Positions 1 through 9,186 of a DNA stretch of 64,000 bases are shown piece after piece (position 1 is the first letter of the stretch; each line of letters opens with the position of its first letter). The DNA comes from Thalassotalea sp. 1_MG-2023 (lineage in GTDB: Bacteria; Pseudomonadota; Gammaproteobacteria; Enterobacterales; Alteromonadaceae): the NCBI RefSeq assembly GCF_030546745.1, contig NZ_JAUOPD010000009.1, positions 84,920-148,919 on the forward strand, in the 5' to 3' direction. Both the position numbers and the translations under genes were made by a program. The notes beneath the pieces are model-generated. The model did no database searches. It was not told the DNA's origin and worked only from the letters and a program-made list of their open reading frames with translations.

Positions 1-1269
1 GCATTACTTCATGTTGCAAAAGTAATCGATGACGCAGCAGCAATGGCTTCGCACGGTGTTACCTTTGGTAAACCAGAAATTGATTTAGATAAAATTCGTA
101 GTTGGAAAGAAGACGTTATTGGTCAATTAACTGGTGGTTTAGGTGGAATGTCTAAAGCACGTAAAGTTAAAACTGTAACAGGTTTTGGTAAATTTACTTC
201 AGACAAAGCAATTGAAGTTGAAGGTGCCGATGGGAAAACCACCATTAACTTTGATAACGCAATTATTGCCTGTGGTTCTTCGGTGATTGATTTACCTTTC
301 ATTCCAAATGATGACCCACGTGTCATTGACTCAACAGGCGCTCTAGAGCTTGAAGATGTGCCAGAAGAGTTACTTGTTCTAGGTGGCGGTATTATCGGCT
401 TAGAAATGGGTACGGTTTATAAAGCACTTGGTTCAAATGTTTCTGTCGTTGAATTTGCTGATCAATTGGTTCCAGCAGCAGATAAAGACATTGTACAGGT
501 ATATACTAAGTACAATAAAAAGAAATTCAACATCATGCTTTCAACCAAAGTGGTTGCTGTAGATGCAAAAGATGATGGTTTATATGTGACGTTTGAAGGT
601 AAGAACGCGCCTGAAAAACAAGTTCGTTATGACAAAATCTTAGTGGCAGTTGGTCGTAAGCCAAACGGTCATCTAGTTGCCGCTGACAAAGCAGGTGTAA
701 ATGTTGATGAGCGCGGTTTTATCAATGTTTCAAATGAGTTACGTACTAATGTAAACAACATTTTTGCGATAGGTGATGTGGTTGGTCAACCAATGCTTGC
801 ACATAAAGCTGTTCATGAAGCACATGTTGCTGCTGAAGTTATTGCAGGTAAAAAACACGTATTTGATCCACGTTGTATTCCTTCAATCGCTTATACTGAT
901 CCTGAAATGGCATGGGTTGGTGTTACAGAGCGTGAAGCGAAAGAACAAGGCTTAAACATTGAAACAGCTAACTTTCCGTGGGCTGCTTCTGGTCGCGCTA
1001 TTGCTTCAGCACGTACTGAAGGTAAAACTAAAATGATCTTTGAAAAAGAAACAGGTCGTGTACTTGGTGGTGCTATTGTCGGTATCAATGCAGGTGAAAT
1101 GTTAGGTGAAATTTGCTTAGCTGTTGAAATGGGCGCAGACGCAGAAGATGTTGGCTTAACCATTCATGCTCACCCAACGTTAAATGAATCAATTGGTTTA
1201 GCAGCAGAAATTTTCGAAGGTTCAATTACTGATTTACCTAACCCGAAAGCGGTTAAGAAAAAGAAATAA
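1..1269 (+). CDS. lpdA: Dihydrolipoamide dehydrogenase (E3), 5' end outside window
   Basis: Flavoprotein E3 subunit of the pyruvate and 2-oxoglutarate dehydrogenase complexes; it reoxidises dihydrolipoamide with NAD+. The reading frame is open from base 1 (ALLHVAKVIDD precedes the first internal Met), so about 50 N-terminal residues, including the FAD-binding GxGxxG and the redox CxxxxC, lie outside the window. Visible parts are the NAD-binding glycine loop GGGIIGLEMG, the second FAD motif AIGDVVGQPMLAHKA, and the C-terminal catalytic HAHPTLNESIG with its His-Glu pair. A clear terminator follows. In gammaproteobacteria lpdA normally closes the aceEF operon, which should lie just to the left. 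Confidence 0.97.
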   Translation, partial: ALLHVAKVIDDAAAMASHGVTFGKPEIDLDKIRSWKEDVIGQLTGGLGGMSKARKVKTVTGFGKFTSDKAIEVEGADGKTTINFDNAIIACGSSVIDLPFIPNDDPRVIDSTGALELEDVPEELLVLGGGIIGLEMGTVYKALGSNVSVVEFADQLVPAADKDIVQVYTKYNKKKFNIMLSTKVVAVDAKDDGLYVTFEGKNAPEKQVRYDKILVAVGRKPNGHLVAADKAGVNVDERGFINVSNELRTNVNNIFAIGDVVGQPMLAHKAVHEAHVAAEVIAGKKHVFDPRCIPSIAYTDPEMAWVGVTEREAKEQGLNIETANFPWAASGRAIASARTEGKTKMIFEKETGRVLGGAIVGINAGEMLGEICLAVEMGADAEDVGLTIHAHPTLNESIGLAAEIFEGSITDLPNPKAVKKKK

Positions 1270-1294
1270 ATTGTTGAACGTTTAACGTTTCGAT

Positions 1295-1324
1295 AAAAAG
1301 GCAGCGATTTACGCTGCCTTTTTT
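1295..1324 (+). terminator. Rho-independent terminator of lpdA
   Basis: GGCAGCG and CGCTGCC form a GC-rich stem around a 5-nt loop, followed by a run of six T. It lies 26 bp after the lpdA stop. Confidence 0.9.
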
Positions 1325-1411
1325 GATCTCCAAAAGAATATAATGACAAAAATAAATCCTCCTGTACTATGTGCGTAATTGTAATGTAATATTTCAAGGA
1401 TGATAAACTCC

Positions 1412-3349
1412 ATGCTTTTCAGAATTTTACTTCTTTTATTTCTGTTCTCTACTACCGTTGAAGCTAGCAAGACATTAACATATTCAGCATTTGGTCATTT
1501 ACCTATGATCGAATCTCCGAGCGTGTCACCAAATGGTGACAAGATTGCCGCAGTTTACAATTCAGATGATGGACCGAGTGTCGTAGTAAGCGATTTTGGT
1601 AGTAATGTTGTTACACCGATAGCACAGTTAAAAAAATCTCGTGATCGCATTGATGATATTTACTGGGTAAATAATACACGTCTGCTTATCATTGCAAGTT
1701 ACTCTGAAAAGTTTTTTAATCGATATTTTAAAATGACACGAGTTTTCTCAGTAAATATTGATGGTAGTGATCTTCGAGAGCTAAAACGAAAAGTTACGAG
1801 AGACCTTCCGCAGTGGGAACTGCAGCAGATGGGGGATATGTCGTTAGTTTCATTATTGAAAAAAGATGATGAGCACGTGATATTACAAACCTATGATACA
1901 CGTGATAAAGGGCAATCGGTTTACAAGGTTAATGTATACACGGGTAATTTCGAGAAGCTTTTTGCGAATACTTACAACGTTTATTCGTGGGTTGTTGATG
2001 AAAAAGACAACGTAGTATTCGGTTACGGTGTTGATGAAAAAGAAAGAGATGTCAGAACCATTTGGTACAGGAAAAATGTTGATACCCGATGGCAATTACT
2101 TCACGAAAGAAAGTTATTCGAAGGGGAAACATTTTACCCTGTAGTGGTGCAAAATGAAAAGTTGTATGTATTGTCAGATAGGCAGACAGGAAAGCAAAGT
2201 TTATGGCTTTATGATATCGCCACTGGCGAGTTTGAATCTATGCTCTTTGGCCATGATGAATTTGACGTAGAAGGCGTATTATATAATAACGAAAGAAATA
2301 AAGTAGTTGGTGCTTATTACTTTGAACATTTTAAAAAGCATCATTATTTCGTGCCAGAAAATACTCAGTTATCAACATTGGTAAAAAATACCTTTAAAAA
2401 GTATCAAACGACGATTTACAGTTTAAGTAAAGATAAAAAAAAGCTATTAGTCTCAGCATTAAACGACAATAGCCCAGGGAAGTTCTTTTGGCTTGATTTA
2501 GAAAAAAAGGCGGGTGGTTTTTGGTTTAGTCAGTATCCGAAGCTCGAAAAGCAACCTTTAGCTAATGTTCAACCTTTCTATACTAAAGCTAAAGATGGTT
2601 TGCCTTTATCAGGGTATTTGACACTACCTCAACAAAGTTCAGGAGATAAACCGCCTTTAATTGTCTGGCCTCACGGCGGACCTTTAGGAGTTCGAGATTA
2701 CATGTACTTTGATCCATATGTTCAATTTTTTGCGGCTAAAGGTTATGCAGTGTTACAGGTAAACTATCGCGGTTCTGGTGGTTTTGGTAGCAAATTTCAG
2801 GCATCAGGTCACTTGCAATGGGGTAAAGCAATGCAGCAAGACGTGTATGATGGTGTTGATTGGTTACTAGAAAAAAATCTTGTAGATAAAAAGCGTATGT
2901 GTTTTGCAGGCTATAGTTATGGCGGCTATGCCGCATTAACTGCCGCATTCCAAAAGCCTAATCAGTACGATTGTATAATTAGTATTGCTGGTGTTAGTGA
3001 TTTACTCGAAATGGCAGAAAAAGATTACGCTTGGGAAGGCACGTCAAGAGCTTTCGTACTTAAGACATTAGGAGACCCTACCAATGATAAAACAGCTGAA
3101 GAATTAAAGTCACTTTCAGCGATAAACAATATTGATAAAATAAAAGCTCCGATATTATTGTTACATGGAACTCACGATACACAAGTACGCACTAAACAGT
3201 CGTCAGAATTTTATCAAGAGGCTAAAGATAAAGGACTAGACATCAAATATGTTGAGTATAAATGGGGCACACATTATTTAGACGAGCAAGATAACAGGCT
3301 GGATGCCTTCAAGCAGATGGAAGATTTTTTAGAGCAGCATTTAAAATAA
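1412..3349 (+). CDS. Secreted S9 family (prolyl oligopeptidase-like) peptidase
   Basis: Serine peptidase with an N-terminal beta-propeller-like half and a C-terminal alpha/beta hydrolase, probably cleaving short peptides in the periplasm. The C-terminal half carries the nucleophile motif GYSYGGYA (Ser about 502), Asp in HGTHDTQV (about 589) and His in GTHYLDEQ (about 621). The N-terminus MLFRILLLLFLFSTTVEA is a signal peptide. An in-frame ATG lies at 1400, but AAGGA (1396-1400) overlaps it and is placed to serve the ATG at 1412, so I chose that start (645 aa, normal for S9). Single gene between two terminators. Confidence 0.9.
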   Translation: MLFRILLLLFLFSTTVEASKTLTYSAFGHLPMIESPSVSPNGDKIAAVYNSDDGPSVVVSDFGSNVVTPIAQLKKSRDRIDDIYWVNNTRLLIIASYSEKFFNRYFKMTRVFSVNIDGSDLRELKRKVTRDLPQWELQQMGDMSLVSLLKKDDEHVILQTYDTRDKGQSVYKVNVYTGNFEKLFANTYNVYSWVVDEKDNVVFGYGVDEKERDVRTIWYRKNVDTRWQLLHERKLFEGETFYPVVVQNEKLYVLSDRQTGKQSLWLYDIATGEFESMLFGHDEFDVEGVLYNNERNKVVGAYYFEHFKKHHYFVPENTQLSTLVKNTFKKYQTTIYSLSKDKKKLLVSALNDNSPGKFFWLDLEKKAGGFWFSQYPKLEKQPLANVQPFYTKAKDGLPLSGYLTLPQQSSGDKPPLIVWPHGGPLGVRDYMYFDPYVQFFAAKGYAVLQVNYRGSGGFGSKFQASGHLQWGKAMQQDVYDGVDWLLEKNLVDKKRMCFAGYSYGGYAALTAAFQKPNQYDCIISIAGVSDLLEMAEKDYAWEGTSRAFVLKTLGDPTNDKTAEELKSLSAINNIDKIKAPILLLHGTHDTQVRTKQSSEFYQEAKDKGLDIKYVEYKWGTHYLDEQDNRLDAFKQMEDFLEQHLK

Positions 3350-3374
3350 GTATTAGCCTGTAGTGTCGAAATAC

Positions 3375-3397
3375 GCCAGCGTACTCGCTGGCTTTTT
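3375..3397 (+). terminator. Rho-independent terminator of the S9 peptidase gene
   Basis: Seven-bp stem GCCAGCG/CGCTGGC with a 4-nt loop, followed by five T, shortly after the stop at 3349. Confidence 0.85.
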
Positions 3398-3443
3398 GCT
3401 ATTCTTTATTAAGTAATTTTTATAAATTAAGGTGTAAATACGT

Positions 3444-3773
3444 ATGGTTAAATACTTTATAATCAGCTTGCTTATAACGCTGTCAGGTTGCGCAAGTACT
3501 CAATCGAATAGTCAATTTGACTTTGATCATGGTGTTCATTTTGAGCAAAGCACCTTAGATGATGGGCGTGTGAATATTGTTGTTCGTGCACAAGAGAAAA
3601 TTCCGTTTAATCGTTTAGCCACGTTTTTGGTTAGAAAATCTTTAGACGTATGTAAATCTTATGGTTTTAAAATTGAAATTTTAAGAGGTGTAGAAGAATA
3701 TGATGATCGCCTTGCGCATCCAAATTATATTCTTCCTTCCTTAGCTGCAAATGTTGAGTGTCCATCGAAATAG
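3444..3773 (+). CDS. Small putative lipoprotein
   Basis: A 109-residue protein whose N-terminus MVKYFIISLLITLSGC ends in a lipobox (LSGC, Cys 16), so it is probably an outer-membrane lipoprotein. The mature part is mixed and contains FNRLATFLVRKSLDVCKSYG, suggesting a small alpha/beta domain. I recognise no family. It stands alone between the S9 peptidase terminator and the bidirectional terminator at 3928. The signal peptide makes it a credible gene despite its size. Confidence 0.7.
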   Translation: MVKYFIISLLITLSGCASTQSNSQFDFDHGVHFEQSTLDDGRVNIVVRAQEKIPFNRLATFLVRKSLDVCKSYGFKIEILRGVEEYDDRLAHPNYILPSLAANVECPSK

Positions 3774-3927
3774 CCTGTTCTAAGGGTACTTCTATCTTAA
3801 TAGAGTTATTGATGAGTATTAGGTCTTTCAATTTACATAATTTGATAGGGCACAGGTTCGTATAATTAATTACATCAAAATAAATAAAGCATTGAAGTGG
3901 GAAGGGTGTTAATAATCGTAAGGTATT

Positions 3928-3956
3928 AAAAAAGGGTTGCTATTTAGCAACCCTTT
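3928..3956. terminator. Bidirectional terminator between lipoprotein gene and acnB
   Basis: Perfect stem AAAAGGGTTGCTA/TAGCAACCCTTTT with A-run on the left and T-run on the right, so it can act on both strands. acnB ends at 3973 on the minus strand. Confidence 0.85.
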
Positions 3957-3972
3957 TCAGTTTAATGAGGCA

Positions 3973-6768
3973 TTAAACTGCTTTAACTGGAATGTACTTA
4001 GTACTCATTTCTTCTGTTGGTGGTTCGAAGTTCGTTAAATCGATACCTTCAACGGCAGCTGTATACTCGTCCATTGTTGGGAAACGACCCAATACAGTAG
4101 AAAGCACTACCAATGGTGTTGAACCTAGTAGTGATTCACCTTTTTTCTCAGTGGTATCTGCTACTACACGGCCTTGGAATAAACGTGTTGATGTAGCAAT
4201 TACAGTATCACCTGGTTCAGCCTTTTCTTGGTTACCCATGCATAAGTTACAGCCTGGGCGCTCTAGATAAAGAATGTTGTCATATTTAGTACGTGCTTCA
4301 CCTTTTGGTTTGTCATCATCAAAAACAAAACCTGAGTATTTTTCTAATACTTCCCAATCACCTTCTGCTTTTAATTCATCAACAATGTTATACGTTGGTG
4401 GTGCAACAACTAATGGCGCTTTAAATTCAATAGAGCCATTTTGCTTTTCAAGGTTACGTAACATTTGCGCAATGATTTGCATGTCACCTTTGTGAACCAT
4501 ACAAGAACCAACAAACCCTAAATCGACAGATTTGTTTTTGTAGTATGAAACCGGGCGAATAACATCATGTGTGTAGCGTTTAGATACGTCTTCGTTGTTT
4601 ACGTCAGGGTCAGCAATCATTGGCTCAGAAATCGCATCTAAATCAACAGTAACTTCAGCATAGTATTTCGCATTGTCATCTGGTGATAGAGCAGGTTGAG
4701 CGCCTGTCTTAATTTCTTCAATACGCTTGTCTGCTAACGCCATTAAGCCCGCTAACATACCCGCTTCATTGTCCATACCTTTGTCGATCATGATTTGGAT
4801 ACGGCTTTTCGCAAGCTCAATTGATTGAATTAACGTTTCATTGTTTGAGATACAGATAGAAGCTTTCGCTTTCATTTCTGCTGTCCAATCTGTAAACGTA
4901 AATGCTTGGTCAGCCATAAGCGTACCAATGTGTACTTCAATAATACGACCTTGGAATACGTTTTCCCCACCAAATTGCTTAAGCATTTGTGCTTGCGTAG
5001 CGTGTACAACATCACGGAAGTCCATGTGCGACTTCATTTTACCTTTAAAAATTACTTTAACAGAATCAGGAATTGGCATTGCTGATTCACCCGTAGCAAG
5101 TGCGATAGCAACGGTACCTGAATCAGCACCAAATGCGACCCCTTTAGACATACGAGTATGAGAATCACCACCAATAATAATGGCGCGATCATCTATTGTA
5201 ATATCATTTAATACTTTATGGATAACATCCGTCATTGCATGATAAACACCTTTTGGATCACGCGCTGTAATAAGACCAAAGTTATTCATAAAGCTCATTA
5301 ATTTAGGAATGTTTGCTTGTGCTTTACTATCCCAAACAGATGCAGTGTGACAACCAGACTGATATGCACCATCTACTAACGGTGAAATCGTAGAAGCAGC
5401 CATTGCTTCTAGTTCCTGACAAGTCATTGGTCCTGTGGTGTCTTGTGAACCCACAATATTCACTTTAACCCGAACGTTAGAGCCGGCGTGAAGCGGTGTG
5501 TCAGATATCACACCAACCGCATTGCGGTTAAAGATTTTTTCTACGGCTGTTAAGCCTTGACCTTCGTGTGAAATCTCTTTTGATGGTGCGTAAACTTGTG
5601 GAATATCAATGCCTAATGTTGCAGCAGCAAGTGTTTGAAGCTTCTTACCAAAGGTCACAGCATAGGAGCCACCTGCTTTCATGAATTCCATCTTTTGTGG
5701 CGTAAACGCAGAAGATACATCGACTAATTCTTCATCGCCTTTGTAAAGCTTTTTGGATTTTGTATCGATAGTTAATACAGTGCCAGTTGCAACTGAGTAT
5801 GCTTCTTCTAAAACTGGGTCACCATTAGCGTCAGTAACAGTATTACCGTTTGCATCTACTTTTTTCACCCAATTTTTAAGGTCAAGACCAATACCACCCG
5901 TTACATCAACTGTCGTTAAGAAAATAGGCGCGATACCGTTAGTACCGGCAACAACAGGTGCTATATTAATGAATGGAACGTAAGGAGAGGCTTGCTCGCC
6001 TGCCCAAAGCGCGACGTTATTAACACCTGACATACGTGATGAGCCTACACCCATCGTACCTTTTTCGGCAATAAGCATAACTTTTGCATTAGGGTGTTTA
6101 GCTTGTAACGCTTTAATTTCATCTTGAGCTTCTGGTGTGATCATACATTTGCCGTGTAATTCACGGTCAGCACGTGAGTGGGCTTGATGACCAGGAGAAA
6201 GTAAATCTGTTGAGATATCACCTTCACCAGCGATATAAGTTACAACATCAATTTTTTCGTCAACCTCAGGCAGTTTTGTGAAAAATTCTGCCTTTGCATA
6301 ACTCTCTAGAATGTCTTTCGCAACAGTGTTACCTGCCTTATAAGCAACCTGTAAACGTGAAGTGTCTGCTTCATAAAGAAATACTTGGCTTTTCAATACT
6401 GCAGCAGCAGGTGCTGAAACAGATGTATCGTCACTTAATGCCAGATCAAGTAATACTTCAATTGAAGGACCACCTTTCATATGAGAAAGCAATTCAAACG
6501 CGAATTCCGGTGTAATTTCAGTTACAGATTCTTGGCCAAGAATAATCTCTTTCAAGAATATTGCTTTTACACCAGCAGCGCTAGTTGTGCCTGGCAATGT
6601 ATTGTAAATGAAGAAGTTTAATGAATCTTCACGATGCTCATGGTTTTGATCTTTAATTTGTGCGATGATTTCTGATAACAATTCTGCACTATCGATAGGC
6701 TTAGGTGCCAGCCCTAAATCGGTCTTACGGCTTTCAATTTCTTTGATATATTCTAAATAAAGACTCAT
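3973..6768 (-). CDS. acnB: Aconitate hydratase B / 2-methylisocitrate dehydratase, long form
   Basis: TCA-cycle [4Fe-4S] enzyme interconverting citrate and isocitrate, also active in the methylcitrate cycle. Iron-sulfur ligands are visible in GSCMVHKGD (Cys 756) and PGCNLCMGNQ (Cys 840 and 843); SQDTTGPMT and GGDSHTRMSKG are aconitase substrate-site motifs. At 931 residues it is about 65 longer than the E. coli enzyme (865). Extra sequence includes a segment near residues 309-355 (from KVDANGNTVTDANGDPV) inside the swivel-like domain. The N-terminus MSLYLEYIKEIESRK also differs from the E. coli type. The protein resembles, from memory, the roughly 925-residue AcnB of Bacteroidota, suggesting replacement by transfer. 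GAGAG precedes the ATG. Confidence 0.96.
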   Translation of the reverse strand: MSLYLEYIKEIESRKTDLGLAPKPIDSAELLSEIIAQIKDQNHEHREDSLNFFIYNTLPGTTSAAGVKAIFLKEIILGQESVTEITPEFAFELLSHMKGGPSIEVLLDLALSDDTSVSAPAAAVLKSQVFLYEADTSRLQVAYKAGNTVAKDILESYAKAEFFTKLPEVDEKIDVVTYIAGEGDISTDLLSPGHQAHSRADRELHGKCMITPEAQDEIKALQAKHPNAKVMLIAEKGTMGVGSSRMSGVNNVALWAGEQASPYVPFINIAPVVAGTNGIAPIFLTTVDVTGGIGLDLKNWVKKVDANGNTVTDANGDPVLEEAYSVATGTVLTIDTKSKKLYKGDEELVDVSSAFTPQKMEFMKAGGSYAVTFGKKLQTLAAATLGIDIPQVYAPSKEISHEGQGLTAVEKIFNRNAVGVISDTPLHAGSNVRVKVNIVGSQDTTGPMTCQELEAMAASTISPLVDGAYQSGCHTASVWDSKAQANIPKLMSFMNNFGLITARDPKGVYHAMTDVIHKVLNDITIDDRAIIIGGDSHTRMSKGVAFGADSGTVAIALATGESAMPIPDSVKVIFKGKMKSHMDFRDVVHATQAQMLKQFGGENVFQGRIIEVHIGTLMADQAFTFTDWTAEMKAKASICISNNETLIQSIELAKSRIQIMIDKGMDNEAGMLAGLMALADKRIEEIKTGAQPALSPDDNAKYYAEVTVDLDAISEPMIADPDVNNEDVSKRYTHDVIRPVSYYKNKSVDLGFVGSCMVHKGDMQIIAQMLRNLEKQNGSIEFKAPLVVAPPTYNIVDELKAEGDWEVLEKYSGFVFDDDKPKGEARTKYDNILYLERPGCNLCMGNQEKAEPGDTVIATSTRLFQGRVVADTTEKKGESLLGSTPLVVLSTVLGRFPTMDEYTAAVEGIDLTNFEPPTEEMSTKYIPVKAV

Positions 6769-7124
6769 TTAATACTCTCTTTAGCTTTTTAATTTGCCAA
6801 TAACTTGTCATCAGCAGACAATTAATTGCCTATAGTTTACCTGATTTTTGCCTTACTTCGAATCCCTTGCGGCAATAAACACCATTCATCACATTTATAG
6901 TTAATAGAAACCCTAGTTATAATGGTTATATTATCCACAAAAAAATACCGCTTGCCTGTCGTTATTATGCCGCCTTGATTCATCACTTGAATTTAGATCA
7001 GTTAACTATTTTCGCCTCGAGTTTTTAGTAACGTAGCTTACTGAATTTTGTGCGTATTCGTAGCCTGATATACAGTGTTATAATACTTACTCAGGTAAGT
7101 GACTAAACTTTTTAAGAGAATTTC
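6769..7124. other. Divergent intergenic region acnB / VF530 gene
   Basis: About 356 bp between two divergent starts, so both promoters must lie here. It is AT-rich. I see no gene, strong hairpin, riboswitch or clear FNR/CRP palindrome. Confidence 0.6.
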
Positions 7125-7361
7125 ATGAATCATCAGTCGAACAACCCATTACACGGCAAAACACTTGAAGCCATTTTAAGAGAATTAGAAGCGAAAATTG
7201 GCTGGAAAGCGATGGGAGAAAATATTGATATACGATGCTTTAATCATGATCCTTCAATTAAATCTAGCTTAAAATTTCTTCGCAGAACACCATGGGCGAG
7301 AGCTAAGGTTGAAGCTCTGTATTTAAAAGTTTTTCATGGTGTTAGTTGGCCTAATTCATAG
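7125..7361 (+). CDS. VF530 family (DUF2132) small protein
   Basis: A 78-residue protein matching the VF530 family as I know it: [17 protein letters not shown], then [19 protein letters not shown] and [13 protein letters not shown], covering nearly the whole length. The family is small, helical and described as DNA-binding-like; its function is unknown. AAGAGAA lies just upstream of the ATG. It is transcribed away from acnB and is probably monocistronic, since 135 bp separate it from the next gene. Confidence 0.88.
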   Translation: MNHQSNNPLHGKTLEAILRELEAKIGWKAMGENIDIRCFNHDPSIKSSLKFLRRTPWARAKVEALYLKVFHGVSWPNS

Positions 7362-7496
7362 TAAACGATTTATGCTTGCAATTGCTGATTAACAATAAAC
7401 TGTATAGGTTTTATTTATAAATATGTGTATATGTTAGGTTGTCAGGTTTTAGTTTAATGTTGATGTTTAAATGTTGAACCACTGCTGGAACCTGTA

Positions 7497-8099
7497 ATGG
7501 AATTACTCGCACTTGTACTTTTTATTTTGTCTTCTTCTGGAACGCCAGGACCTAATAACGTGATGTTATTAACCTCAGGTGTAAATCACGGGTTCCGTAA
7601 AAGCCTTGCTCATGTTCTTGGCATTAATATTGGCTTTCCAATTATGGTCATAGCAGTAGGCTTTGGCTTGGTAACCTTGTTTAGACAATTTCCAAATATA
7701 TACTTAATGATTAAAATAATCGGGATCTTATACTTATTATTTTTAGCTTATAAAATTGCCACGTTACCTGTAGAGTTTACAGCTAAAGAGAAAAAGCGGC
7801 CTTTTACCTTTATGCAAGCAGCTACGTTTCAGTGGGTCAACCCAAAAGCTTGGGTGATGGCAGTTAGCGCTATTATTGCATTCACTTCATCTGCAAATAG
7901 CGAAAATACCCAAGTGTTCTATATTGCAGCGGCATATTTAGTTTTTGGGTTACCTTGCTCATTATTTTGGCTAAGTATGGGAACGGGTTTGCAAACAGTA
8001 TTGAAAAATCCTAGATTCATCATTTGGTTTAATCGCTTTATGGCATTGATACTCGTGTTGTCTATTGTACCGATGATTGAATCAACGATAGCCATTTAG
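7497..8099 (+). CDS. LysE/RhtB family amino-acid exporter
   Basis: Inner-membrane exporter of the LysE superfamily, which expels amino acids or related metabolites; the substrate cannot be told. The N-terminus carries the family signature SGTPGPNNVMLL, followed by GVNHGFRKSLAHVLGI and, later, FQWVNPKAWVMAVSA. About six hydrophobic segments fit the family's 200-residue length. No strong ribosome-binding site is visible before ATG 7497. It converges on the CsgG-like gene. Confidence 0.88.
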   Translation: MELLALVLFILSSSGTPGPNNVMLLTSGVNHGFRKSLAHVLGINIGFPIMVIAVGFGLVTLFRQFPNIYLMIKIIGILYLLFLAYKIATLPVEFTAKEKKRPFTFMQAATFQWVNPKAWVMAVSAIIAFTSSANSENTQVFYIAAAYLVFGLPCSLFWLSMGTGLQTVLKNPRFIIWFNRFMALILVLSIVPMIESTIAI

Positions 8100-8117
8100 C
8101 TAATCAGTGTGGAGTAA

Positions 8118-8154
8118 TTGCACTTTCTGCGAAGCTGTAACACAGAAAGTGCAA
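8118..8154. terminator. Inverted repeat between convergent genes
   Basis: Perfect 12-bp arms TTGCACTTTCTG/CAGAAAGTGCAA around a 13-nt loop, between the LysE stop and the end of the CsgG-like gene. It lacks a T-run, so it may be a weak bidirectional terminator or an mRNA 3'-end stabiliser. Confidence 0.45.
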
Positions 8155-8173
8155 GACATAATGATAGAAAGGT

Positions 8174-8974
8174 TTATCCACCTACGGTAAGTTTTCCACC
8201 TTTTCCTAAGCCACCTTCAACTTGTTGCGCCTTGTAATTACGCAATGCCTTAACCATATGATTATATGAATCGGCGAATGCTGCGGTAATGACTTTACCT
8301 TCTGGCGTATCACTATAGCCACCGGCGCCAACTAATGCACCAAAGAAGCCAAGACCGAATGCTTTAAAGTCCCAGTTTTTCGCATTACCAACAGAAGACG
8401 ATACTTGCACACCTGAGCGGTTATCAACTAACAATAATGTTGTGGCTGCTTCGTTACTCTTAGCTCCACCAATAAGTAAGCCGCCAATACCGCCTACTAA
8501 GCCGCCTAAACCACCCGTTCCTTTTTCACTAAATTGAATAGAAGGTTGCATGGTGTAATCAGCTGCAACCATTTGGCCTTTGCCAAAATTGCTGTTACTG
8601 CGTAATTCGCCAGAATTCATCAATTCACGTTCTTTATTTACCGCCGCCATTGCTTTGCCGCGCTCTACTAAAACAAAACAATTTGATTGTTGGATCATAG
8701 TACGTAGCACAGGAAGCGTGCTGCCTAAATTAGGGTAATGACGTTGATAGTACCCCCACCAATCTTGGTGCGTATCTTCAAAAACAGACAAAGTACCTAG
8801 TGTTTGTGTACAATTTTCTAAGCTACTATTTTGTCCTGACGATTCTCCGCCAGCTGCACCACCTGACACAGTATTCCCTGATGACCCCCCCATAGACGGG
8901 CTAGTACTCATACACCCAGATAAACCAATACCAAAGGCTAGAGAAAACATTATTGTATTAAAGGTTTTCTTCAT
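8174..8974 (-). CDS. CsgG/HfaB-type outer-membrane lipoprotein
   Basis: A 266-residue lipoprotein (lipobox LSGC after MKKTFNTIMFSLAFGIG). The mature start is Ser/Gly-rich, followed by a CsgG-like core: TLSVFEDT, TMIQQSNCFVLVERGKAM, MVAADYTMQPSIQFSE, TTLLLVDNRSGVQVSSSVG. CsgG is the nonameric outer-membrane channel for curli secretion, but many paralogues stand alone with unknown roles, and no csgABEF genes are nearby. Two in-frame ATGs exist; the upstream one (8986) contains the GGAG that serves ATG 8974, so I chose 8974. Two glycine-rich stretches (GGLGGLVGGIGGLLIGG and FGALVGAGG) fall where membrane-crossing hairpins might be. Confidence 0.8.
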   Translation of the reverse strand: MKKTFNTIMFSLAFGIGLSGCMSTSPSMGGSSGNTVSGGAAGGESSGQNSSLENCTQTLGTLSVFEDTHQDWWGYYQRHYPNLGSTLPVLRTMIQQSNCFVLVERGKAMAAVNKERELMNSGELRSNSNFGKGQMVAADYTMQPSIQFSEKGTGGLGGLVGGIGGLLIGGAKSNEAATTLLLVDNRSGVQVSSSVGNAKNWDFKAFGLGFFGALVGAGGYSDTPEGKVITAAFADSYNHMVKALRNYKAQQVEGGLGKGGKLTVGG

Positions 8975-9186
8975 AAAAAACTCCATTCATTTACTTCCAA
9001 TCACTCAAGGGGTGCCATAAAACAAGGTAAGCCCAAGAAAACTATACATATAGTAGCGTTAAATGCTATTTAGTCGCTAGTCATTTTTTTACATAATCAT
9101 ATTTTAAAACTGCGTATATTGAGGTTTCGATACTGATGCCGCTTATTATAAATATGATCGTTTGCTGAATTTTTCACGAGGTAATA

